Shown in pieces: positions 1 to 4,483 of a DNA stretch of 5,367 nt; within the stretch, counting starts at the first letter, position 1, and the number at the start of each line of letters is the position of its first letter. The notes below the pieces were generated by a model. That model did not search any database, was not told the DNA's origin, and worked only from the letters and a program-made list of their open reading frames with translations. The DNA lies in NCBI RefSeq assembly GCF_934754915.1, contig NZ_CAKVKB010000185.1:1-5367 (forward strand), in the 5' to 3' direction. The DNA comes from an uncultured Clostridium sp. (GTDB lineage: Bacteria; Bacillota; Clostridia; Clostridiales; Clostridiaceae). The translations under genes were made by a program, and so were the position numbers.

Positions 1-42
1 ATGAATTTCAATATTAAAATAGAATAATAAAATTTAATGTTA

Positions 43-48
43 TATAAT
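43..48 (+). promoter_or_regulatory. Possible -10 element in the left flank
   Basis: TATAAT is present 54 bases before the small ORF at 102. No recognisable -35 hexamer lies 16-18 bases upstream, and the flank is so AT-rich that a chance match is likely. It is listed only because an SD-bearing ORF and a terminator follow in the same direction. Confidence 0.25.
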
Positions 49-101
49 ATGAGATATAGTAAATTCATAATGTATAGTACATTGTGAGATGGAGGAATCA
101 A

Positions 102-149
102 ATGATATTTATTGAAAGTAAAAATAAGAACTTGCTTATATATGAGTAA
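102..149 (+). CDS. Very short ORF (15 codons), possible gene remnant at the element edge
   Basis: The ORF reads MIFIESKNKNLLIYE and stops at TAA. It starts at an ATG preceded by GGAGG (91-95) with a 6-base gap, which is an excellent ribosome binding site, and it is followed 20 bases later by a strong terminator in the same direction. I do not recognise the peptide. It may be a genuine small protein, or the 5' end of a host gene whose remainder was displaced when the element integrated, because it lies just beyond the 3' end of int where an attachment site is expected. At 15 residues, sequence alone cannot decide. Confidence 0.35.
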   Translation: MIFIESKNKNLLIYE

Positions 150-169
150 ATAAGCCATTTGATAGCGTG

Positions 170-195
170 AAGAGGGGAATTTTGCCCCTCTTTTT
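170..195 (+). terminator. Rho-independent terminator
   Basis: AAGAGGGG (170-177) pairs perfectly with CCCCTCTT (185-192) across a 7-base loop, and the run of T continues to 195. The T-run is on the plus-strand side only, so this ends transcription coming from the left (the short ORF at 102) and shields int from antisense reading. The reverse strand lacks a U-tract, so it is not an obvious int terminator. Confidence 0.85.
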
Positions 196-200
196 GCCCC

Positions 201-1385
201 TTATAACATAGATTTATATAAAATATCTAGTTTATTAACTGTATTTTGCTTTGCCTCTTCCATAACATGAGTATATATATTTAATGTTACAGATATACTG
301 CTATGACCTAAAAGTTCCTGAACTGTTTTTGGATTTTCTCCAAGTTCAAACAATCTTGTTGCATAAGTATGTCTTAGATCATGAAAAGTTAGCATAGGTA
401 ATTTATTTTCAAGAACTTTGTTAATATCTTTTATAGATTTTTCAAAATAATAGTATATTAATTTGCCACTATAATAATCACTTTTTGGATTATAAAAGAT
501 TAAATTTTTATCATTGAAGGACTTACCAAATACTAATTTTGATTCATTTAATTTAGCCCTATGCTGTTTTAACTTGTTTACTAGAGCTTGAGGTATAGGA
601 ACTTTTCTTATACTGCTAGTGCTTTTTGGTGTCTGAACTACAATTTTAGTTCCACCAGTACCTTCTCTATTTATAATTTTTTGATATTTAGCAATTTTAT
701 TTACTGATACTATATTGTTCTTAAAATCTATGTCATTCCAGGTAAGAGCAAGTAATTCTGATTGTCTTAGGCCTGTATATAAAGCCATTAGGAATATTAA
801 TTCATATGGACTGTTTTTTATGCCTTCAATATATATTTTTTGTTCTTCTTTTGTAAATGCATGTATTTTTTTATCTTTTTTTAATTTATCCTCTTCTGAA
901 ATTTTTGGGAGTATAAGAGCTTTTGTAAAGTCTTTTATAATCATATCATTGTTATAAGCATACCTTAATGCAGCTCCTATAATTAAATGTATTATTCTTA
1001 TGGTTGGTATTCCAACATTTTTCTTTTGTAGATTATTATAAAATGTTTGAACTTTATCCCTTGTAATTTCTGTTAGTTTAAGTTTAGTCAAGGGAGAATT
1101 TTTTATATGATTTCGATAAGGTGATTCATACATAGCTTTAGTAGTATTCTTTATATTCATAAATTTTACATCATAAAGCCAATTCTCTAAAAATACTCCA
1201 AATGTTTTATTGTTGTATATAACACCATGATCTAATTCATTTACTATACTTTTAATCTTAGCTTCAAGTTCCTTTACTGTTCTTGCATAAATATCCTTAG
1301 GCTTATCTAGGTTTTCATGTCTTAATCTATAAAAGTAATACTCTTTTCCATTTTTAATTTTCTTTTTATATACTGTTTTAGCCAT
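201..1385 (-). CDS. int: Tyrosine-type site-specific recombinase (phage integrase)
   Basis: This 394-residue protein should catalyse integration of the element, and excision with a helper, by strand exchange between short attachment sites. Residues 1-55 resemble an arm-type DNA-binding domain, residues about 60-165 a SAM-like core-binding domain, and residues about 175-385 the catalytic domain. The full set of catalytic residues is visible: R207 in TGLRQSE, K254 in TPKS, H335 and R338 in HDLRHTYATRL, H361 in LGHSS and the nucleophile Y371 in IYTHV. Length is normal for the family. The ATG is preceded by AGGAGG (1393-1398) with a 7-base gap. The gene reads away from the repressor and ends about 200 bases from the window edge, so the attachment site is probably in 1-200. 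It has no terminator of its own that I can see. It looks intact and active. Confidence 0.96.
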   Translation of the reverse strand: MAKTVYKKKIKNGKEYYFYRLRHENLDKPKDIYARTVKELEAKIKSIVNELDHGVIYNNKTFGVFLENWLYDVKFMNIKNTTKAMYESPYRNHIKNSPLTKLKLTEITRDKVQTFYNNLQKKNVGIPTIRIIHLIIGAALRYAYNNDMIIKDFTKALILPKISEEDKLKKDKKIHAFTKEEQKIYIEGIKNSPYELIFLMALYTGLRQSELLALTWNDIDFKNNIVSVNKIAKYQKIINREGTGGTKIVVQTPKSTSSIRKVPIPQALVNKLKQHRAKLNESKLVFGKSFNDKNLIFYNPKSDYYSGKLIYYYFEKSIKDINKVLENKLPMLTFHDLRHTYATRLFELGENPKTVQELLGHSSISVTLNIYTHVMEEAKQNTVNKLDILYKSML

Positions 1386-1408
1386 TTTATGACCTCCTAT
1401 AAGTTTTA

Positions 1409-1437
1409 ATTATATTCCTATAAGGGGCGAATATATT
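1409..1437 (-). promoter_or_regulatory. Weak candidate int promoter
   Basis: On the minus strand TATAAT (1409-1414) lies 24 bases before the int start codon. The hexamer 17 bases further upstream (1432-1437, AATATA) is a poor -35 match, so expression would be weak or need an activator; readthrough from the protease operon is the alternative. The 10-base sequence TATAAGGGGC (1419-1428) sits in the spacer and is repeated in inverted form at the other end of int. Confidence 0.35.
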
Positions 1438-1464
1438 AAAGCTCCATAAGTCAATATAAGCTAT

Positions 1465-1833
1465 CTAATTGAATATTAATTCCATAGTTTTTAAATTTAT
1501 ATCAGCATTAAGAGCTGTTAATATATCTAAGCCTATGAGTAAATCAATATCTATTCCATAATCCATATCGCCTATGGATAACGCAACATTATTGAGTTTC
1601 TTATTGTTTATTTCAAAAGTGTTTACGTTTTTCTTAAGGATTCGTTCATATCCTCCAACGCCTTGAACATTTCTTATTTTTTCTGTTCCATCTAGTGTAA
1701 TGTAATCAGCATTTATTAAAGTTGTAGCTGAACCAGTATCAATTAAAACATTCTCTAAATTAAGAACCTGGTCATCTATTTTTATACATATAGAACAAAA
1801 TAATAATTTATCCTGGTACCTTAATTTAATCAT
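1465..1833 (-). CDS. Retropepsin-like (clan AA) aspartic protease, small single-domain type
   Basis: This 122-residue protein resembles one retroviral-protease protomer and would be expected to act as a dimer in the cytoplasm; no signal peptide or membrane segment is visible. The catalytic motif is DTGS at 32-35 inside LIDTGSATTLI. A glycine-rich GVGGYE at 58-63 fits a flap, and DLLIGLDIL at 97-105 is the hydrophobic-hydrophobic-glycine motif that closes the active site in this fold. The segment IGDMDYG (87-93) matches what I recall of bacterial relatives that occur beside the gene found here at 1830. The start codon overlaps the stop of that gene (ATGA, 1830-1833), so the two are probably translationally coupled; AAAGGA (1847-1852) is a distant SD. 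The fold call is strong. The substrate is unknown, and a role in defence, regulation or host modulation is only inferred from its place between int and repressor. Confidence 0.85.
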   Translation of the reverse strand: MIKLRYQDKLLFCSICIKIDDQVLNLENVLIDTGSATTLINADYITLDGTEKIRNVQGVGGYERILKKNVNTFEINNKKLNNVALSIGDMDYGIDIDLLIGLDILTALNADINLKTMELIFN

Positions 1834-2081
1834 CTGATAATACCTATCCTTTCAGTTTCATATTCAAGCTTATCTTTTCTTGTATCATCAAAACCTAATT
1901 GACGCGATTTATCTTGTCTATGCAGCATACGATAATATTTAAATGCGTCATTAATATCATCAAATACTTCAATTACAGCAATATCTTCAATTAATAATTT
2001 GTTATCCTCTTCATGCTGCTTTAAACTATCAAATACAATCCATTTATTGGGATATGTTTTTCTTGCTTCGCTCCATTTCAT
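1830..2081 (-). CDS. Small conserved protein of unknown function, partner of the retropepsin-like protease
   Basis: This 83-residue, charged protein has no signal peptide, membrane segment or cysteine. It opens with MKWSEARKTYPNKWIVF, followed by an acidic stretch, IAVIEVFDD (34-42) and a helical AFKYYRMLHR (46-55), consistent with a small alpha/beta fold. I recognise the pattern (W..AR..YP..WV, then IAVI.VFDD...A...Y..LH) from short bacterial proteins encoded directly upstream of small aspartic proteases, but know of no assigned function. The start is supported by AAGGAG (2090-2095) with an 8-base gap. It is the first gene of a two-gene minus-strand operon, with a 4-base overlap with the protease. 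It may be the protease's substrate, inhibitor or targeting partner; this is inference. The C-terminal third (residues 60-83) fits my recollection of the family less well. Confidence 0.75.
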   Translation of the reverse strand: MKWSEARKTYPNKWIVFDSLKQHEEDNKLLIEDIAVIEVFDDINDAFKYYRMLHRQDKSRQLGFDDTRKDKLEYETERIGIIR

Positions 2082-2116
2082 GTTATCAGCTCCTTACATA
2101 ATATTGTTGTGGTTGC

Positions 2117-2145
2117 TTATTAAAATTAATACAGTAACAACGCAA
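2117..2145 (-). promoter_or_regulatory. Candidate promoter of the two-gene protease operon
   Basis: On the minus strand TTGCGT (-35, 2140-2145) and TAATAA (-10, 2117-2122) are separated by 17 bases and would start transcription around 2110, about 30 bases before the first start codon. Both hexamers are imperfect. The -35 lies within a dyad AGTAAC-N12-GTTACT type repeat (2133-2138 and 2152-2157) that could be an operator. Confidence 0.45.
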
Positions 2146-2295
2146 CCTATAGTTACTTGGTTAAATGTTTTAAATTTAAAAGTATTTGCTCGTCAATTTC
2201 ATTGATTACCTTTTAAAATATAATTTTCTTTTCGGAAGAGGTACCCTCCATTTTGGCACCCACCTACATAAGATTATTTATGGATTGTGACTGGG

Positions 2296-2309
2296 GGGTA
2301 ACGTTACCC
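2296..2309. repeat. 14-bp perfect palindrome
   Basis: GGGTAACGTTACCC is its own reverse complement. With no loop it is more likely a site for a dimeric DNA-binding protein than an RNA hairpin, although it could contribute to a cruciform. It shares the GTAAC/GTTAC core with the nearby dyads. Confidence 0.75.
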
Positions 2310-2318
2310 TTAGTGTTT

Positions 2319-2354
2319 TAGTAGTTACTATGCGAAATATTATAGTAACTACTA
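2319..2354. repeat. Inverted repeat with 13-bp perfect arms
   Basis: TAGTAGTTACTAT (2319-2331) is the exact reverse complement of 2342-2354, with a 10-base loop. No T-run follows on either strand, which argues against a terminator. The arms contain AGTTACT, which also occurs at 2151-2157 in the protease-operon promoter region. Confidence 0.8.
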
Positions 2355-2458
2355 TTACTCACCTTAACGCTGGGTTGGGTGCTTGTAATTTTAAGCATGG
2401 GTTCGTCATTATGACAAAGTTTTATCTTTTTTATCCATTTTGGAAAATTTTTTATAAT

Positions 2459-3028
2459 CTATTTACCAAAAATTAATTTGTTGTCCCATGTGAAAGTTAA
2501 TTCATATTGTTCTTGAAGTTCCACACCAAAAGCGAATTCAATATTATTTAAAATCTTAAGTTCAATATCATTTCTAAATGGAACTGGTAGTTTATTAAAG
2601 GTATCTATTAGTATTTTATTTTCTTCAATCAAATCTTCATCATTAGAATTTAATTCTTCATCATAAGGTTCAATGTGAACATCTAAAGATATTACTTTCT
2701 TTTCATCGTTATAAGTAGGATAGCAATTACCAGTCAATCCACATTTATGAACTTGCATATTTTTTATAATATCTAATTCTAGTTGTAATAAATCACCATC
2801 TAAAGTGAAACTAGTGATGTTTATATCTACAGGAATATAAGATATTAATTTTTCTGGAGTTATTAACAAAAAATTACACAATGTATTTATTGTATCAAGT
2901 TGAATACCTTTGCTTGAATTAGAAGAAAGAGCTGTCAATGTTGTTCTAGATATTTTAGTTACTTCAGATACTTTTGATATTTTTAAATTTCGTTCTGCCA
3001 AAAGTATTGATAAATTACTTCTTATCAT
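2459..3028 (-). CDS. XRE-family phage repressor (CI-like, no self-cleavage domain)
   Basis: This 189-residue protein has an N-terminal Cro/C1-type helix-turn-helix at about residues 4-63 (ISKVSEVTKISRTTLTALSS holds the turn and recognition helix) and a 120-residue C-terminal part I do not recognise. That part contains CGLTGNC (96-102) and an acidic stretch (123-137), and shows no LexA/S24-type Ala-Gly cleavage site or Ser/Lys dyad. It probably maintains lysogeny by repressing the divergent early promoter. Its position opposite a Cro-like gene, with promoters back to back, is the standard switch layout. The ATG is preceded by GAGGTGAT (3032-3039), a long anti-SD match. Induction by RecA-stimulated autocleavage is not supported; an antirepressor or another protease would be needed. 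The C-terminal part could serve oligomerisation or ligand sensing. Confidence 0.85.
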   Translation of the reverse strand: MIRSNLSILLAERNLKISKVSEVTKISRTTLTALSSNSSKGIQLDTINTLCNFLLITPEKLISYIPVDINITSFTLDGDLLQLELDIIKNMQVHKCGLTGNCYPTYNDEKKVISLDVHIEPYDEELNSNDEDLIEENKILIDTFNKLPVPFRNDIELKILNNIEFAFGVELQEQYELTFTWDNKLIFGK

Positions 3029-3046
3029 TCTATCACCTCTATACTA

Positions 3047-3075
3047 ATTGTACAATATACTGAACAAATATACAA
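3047..3075 (-). promoter_or_regulatory. Repressor promoter
   Basis: On the minus strand TTGTAT (-35, 3070-3075) and TACAAT (-10, 3047-3052) are separated by exactly 17 bases. The predicted start near 3040 leaves a leader of only about 12 bases, beginning at the ribosome binding site itself. Candidate operator repeats overlap both hexamers, consistent with autoregulation. Confidence 0.75.
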
Positions 3076-3077
3076 TA
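3047..3077. promoter_or_regulatory. Candidate operators over the repressor promoter
   Basis: TACAATA occurs at 3051-3057 and 3071-3077, exactly 20 bp apart (two helical turns, same face). The first copy is part of the perfect palindrome ATTGTACAAT (3047-3056). CTGAACA (3060-3066) lies between them and is the exact reverse complement of TGTTCAG at 3137-3143. These are plausible sites for the repressor, the Cro-like protein or both; which protein binds which repeat is not shown. Confidence 0.5.
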
Positions 3078-3093
3078 AAAGTTTAAAAAAGTA

Positions 3094-3122
3094 TTGCATA
3101 TTAATAAAATATGATGTATTAT
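3094..3122 (+). promoter_or_regulatory. Early (cro) promoter
   Basis: TTGCAT (-35, 3094-3099) and TATTAT (-10, 3117-3122) have a 17-base spacer; transcription would begin near 3129, about 65 bases before the Cro-like start codon. It points away from the repressor promoter, with 18 bp between the two -35 hexamers. Confidence 0.75.
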
Positions 3123-3125
3123 AAA

Positions 3126-3154
3126 AACATGAAAAATGTTCAGAGTACTGGACA
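3126..3154. promoter_or_regulatory. Candidate operator dyads at the early transcription start
   Basis: AACAT-gaaaa-ATGTT (3126-3140) spans the predicted +1. Overlapping it, TGTTCAG-agta-CTGGACA (3137-3154) is an 18-bp dyad with one mismatch, and one half-site is repeated in inverse form at 3060-3066. Binding here would block the early promoter by road-block or start-site occlusion. Confidence 0.5.
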
Positions 3155-3193
3155 AAATAGCTAAAAAACATAAAAAATGAAGGGAGATATATA

Positions 3194-3394
3194 ATGTTAT
3201 CTTTGAAATTAGCAAGAGTAAAAAAAGGATGGACTCAAGAAGAGTTACATAAGAAATCAGGTGTTAGTAGAGTTTCAATTTGTAACATTGAAAGAACTGG
3301 TATAGAAAACATACCTGTTGTAACATTAAGAAAATTAGCATATGCACTTGATACAACAGTATCAGAATTATTCTTTTCAGATGAAAAAAATTAA
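3194..3394 (+). CDS. Cro-like XRE-family helix-turn-helix regulator
   Basis: This 66-residue protein is almost entirely one Cro/C1-type HTH domain: KLARVKKGWTQEEL (5-18) forms the first two helices, SGVSRVSICNIE (22-33) the recognition helix, and VTLRKLAYALDTTVSELF (43-60) the final helices. It is the first gene after the early promoter and faces away from the repressor, so a Cro role (turning down the repressor and its own promoter at the start of lytic growth) is the natural reading. AGGGAG (3181-3186) sits 7 bases before the ATG. Length is typical for stand-alone Cro-like proteins. A different early regulator with the same fold cannot be excluded. Confidence 0.88.
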   Translation: MLSLKLARVKKGWTQEELHKKSGVSRVSICNIERTGIENIPVVTLRKLAYALDTTVSELFFSDEKN

Positions 3395-3564
3395 AATTCC
3401 AAGCGATTGGAGATTTCATATCTAAATATTCCACACAAATGTGGAAAATCTAAAATGACAATGCATAGAGAGGACAAAAGTAAGTTGCAACAACTTGAAG
3501 AATTATAACTTATAGCTGATATAAGGGTAGCAACCTTAATAATTAAAAGGGAAGTGATGATTGC
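3395..3564 (+). other. Leader region with hairpins between cro-like gene and next gene
   Basis: This 170-base stretch has no confident gene. It holds a perfect hairpin TTCCACA-caaa-TGTGGAA (3429-3446), bracketed by AGATTT (3411-3416) and AAATCT (3446-3451), then AAGTTG-caa-CAACTT (3482-3496) and TAAGG-N7-CCTTA (3522-3538). None is followed by a T-run. A 17-codon ORF (3455-3508, MTMHREDKSKLQQLEEL) begins with only a weak SD and cannot be judged. No good promoter is visible, so the downstream gene may be read from the early promoter through these structures. Confidence 0.4.
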
Positions 3565-4053
3565 ATGTATACCAAAAATGGAATGAATATGTATACAGGT
3601 AAATATAGGGTAGTATGTGAATTTTGTAGAGCTACATTAAAACCATTGAAAGAAGATAATTATATTTATTGTGCGAATGGTGGACAAATCTATCGCTATT
3701 CAGATGATATATTAGTTTATTATCGTAATAAAATAAGCATACCAGCATTAATCAGCAAATTCAAAGAAAATGGTATCGAGATTCTAAATGATAGTTCAAC
3801 GCCACATGAAGCATTAATACAATTTTATGAAAAAGATATTGATGTTGTTGCTAAATTAGTTAAGGCAAGAACTACAGGGGCAAATATAAAAGCAGTTAGC
3901 ATAAAAAATTTAAGATTATTCAAATGGTTCAATGATAATAAAGAATTTTATATAAAAAAGGGTTTGTATAAAATTCCTAAAGAATTAACAGAAGAGGAAA
4001 AAGACATCAAGCGTAAACAACTTATGAAAAATTTATCGAGAGAAAGTGCATAA
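3565..4053 (+). CDS. Unidentified early protein with a zinc-ribbon-like N-terminus
   Basis: I do not recognise this 162-residue protein. Residues 15-40 look like a short zinc ribbon: CEFC (18-21) and YCANGG (35-40) supply three cysteines, but the fourth ligand is not an obvious cysteine. Residues 55-100 appear mixed alpha/beta, and the C-terminal 50 residues are lysine-rich and probably helical (ELTEEEKDIKRKQLMKN). There is no signal peptide or membrane segment, so it should act in the cytoplasm. The start at 3565 is preceded by GGGAAGTGAT (3549-3558), a rather distant match; Met7 and Met9 are alternatives. It lies between the Cro-like gene and the excisionase-like gene, where phage early regulators and DNA-binding proteins often lie, so nucleic-acid binding is a reasonable guess and no more. 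Confidence 0.75.
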   Translation: MYTKNGMNMYTGKYRVVCEFCRATLKPLKEDNYIYCANGGQIYRYSDDILVYYRNKISIPALISKFKENGIEILNDSSTPHEALIQFYEKDIDVVAKLVKARTTGANIKAVSIKNLRLFKWFNDNKEFYIKKGLYKIPKELTEEEKDIKRKQLMKNLSRESA

Positions 4054-4063
4054 AATAGGTTAA

Positions 4064-4093
4064 TTTAAAGACTTAAAGCAATCAAGGTATAAT
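4064..4093 (+). promoter_or_regulatory. Candidate second early promoter
   Basis: TATAAT (4088-4093) has TTTAAA (4064-4069) 18 bases upstream as a four-of-six -35 match; transcription would begin near 4100. The near-perfect dyad CGATTT-g-AAATCG (4105-4117) lies just downstream of the start and could be an operator. This would give the excisionase-like gene and the replication genes a promoter separate from that of the cro-like gene. Confidence 0.45.
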
Positions 4094-4104
4094 TTATTGT
4101 CCAA

Positions 4105-4117
4105 CGATTTGAAATCG
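4105..4117. promoter_or_regulatory. Short dyad, possible operator
   Basis: CGATTT and AAATCG flank a single central G, giving a 13-bp symmetric site of the size bound by HTH dimers. One base is too short for an RNA loop, so a protein site is more likely than a hairpin. It lies in the leader of the excisionase-like gene. Confidence 0.4.
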
Positions 4118-4189
4118 AAATAAAAGCATAGAAGGGCTTATATCTATGATTGAATAGAAAACTAATCAATTTAAAACGGAGGGAAAAAC

Positions 4190-4474
4190 ATGGAAGATAT
4201 TAAAAGAGATCCTTATTTTGAAAAATTCATTAATCTTACAGTGGATTTTATTACAACAGAAATTAAGGACAAGCTAAAAGAATTTAAGCCAGTTGAAAGT
4301 GAAAAGTTAGCACTAACACCTAAGGAAGCAGCTAAGCTATTAGGAGTTGGGAATAATACAATGTATAGGTTGCTTAAAGAAGATGATTTTCCTAGTTATA
4401 TGGTGTCAGGTAAATACTATATCTCAAAAAAAGGACTTGATGAATGGGTTCAAACTCAAGTGAGCAAAAAGTAG
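4190..4474 (+). CDS. Excisionase-like winged-helix DNA-binding protein
   Basis: This 94-residue protein has an N-terminal helical extension (residues 1-38, with charged EIKDKLKEFK) followed by an excisionase/MerR-superfamily HTH at about 40-90. LTPKEAAKLLGVGNNTMYRLL (42-62) gives the helix-turn-helix, FPSYMVSGKYYISKKGLDEW (67-86) the wing and final helix. Proteins of this type bend attachment-site DNA to favour excision, or serve as early regulators. GGAGGG (4178-4183) lies 6 bases before the ATG. It is in the lytic-direction operon, far from and opposite to int, so excision would be switched on with early transcription while int is controlled separately. Excisionase is one reading; a replication or transcription helper with the same fold is the alternative. 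Confidence 0.75.
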   Translation: MEDIKRDPYFEKFINLTVDFITTEIKDKLKEFKPVESEKLALTPKEAAKLLGVGNNTMYRLLKEDDFPSYMVSGKYYISKKGLDEWVQTQVSKK

Positions 4475-4483
4475 GTGAGAATT

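Larger units (their letters stand above)
2231..2415. other. Structured intergenic block with nested inverted repeats
   Basis: The gap between the protease operon and the repressor (2082-2458) has no convincing gene, but its middle is dense in dyads. GAGG/CCTC makes a short hairpin at 2238-2248. GCACCCA (2256-2262) can pair with TGGGTGC (2376-2382) and enclose three further hairpins: CATAA/TTATG (2267-2282), the perfect palindrome GGGTAACGTTACCC (2296-2309) and a 13-bp-arm hairpin (2319-2354). Beyond these lie GCTT/AAGC (2381-2396) and GTCAT-T-ATGAC (2405-2415). By my count 2241-2400 is about 39% GC, clearly above the flanking sequence. No T-run follows any stem, so these are not classic terminators. 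It could be a structured RNA on either strand, a cluster of regulator sites, or a replication or transfer element. Confidence 0.5.

Noticed and set aside
1..68. Eight-base inverted repeat ATGAATTT (1-8) / AAATTCAT (61-68) starting at the first base, suggesting a second fold-back end
   Set aside because: The complementarity stops after 8 bases and is separated by 52 bases; in AT-rich DNA this is easily chance.
715..957. Plus-strand open frame of 80 codons within int
   Set aside because: It lies antisense inside a complete integrase gene, has no ribosome binding site, and its Phe/Ser/Ile-rich translation is what an AT-rich antisense frame gives.
1999..2205. Plus-strand open frame of 68 codons
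   Set aside because: It is antisense to the start and promoter of the small gene at 1830-2081, has no SD, and shows no recognisable protein pattern.
2361..2382. Possible integron attC-like site (GTTGGGT at 2374-2380 fits GTTRRRY)
   Set aside because: No matching RYYYAAC partner in the right orientation and no integron integrase; one short consensus match is expected by chance.
2330..2476. Plus-strand 48-codon frame in the structured gap
   Set aside because: No SD precedes the ATG, the start lies inside the 13-bp hairpin arm, and the frame runs into the 3' end of the convergent repressor gene; composition looks non-coding.
4475..4483. Upstream GTG start for the gene ending at 4762
   Set aside because: It directly abuts the previous stop codon with no SD before it, while the ATG at 4484 has AGGTGA at suitable distance, and this GTG is itself part of that SD.
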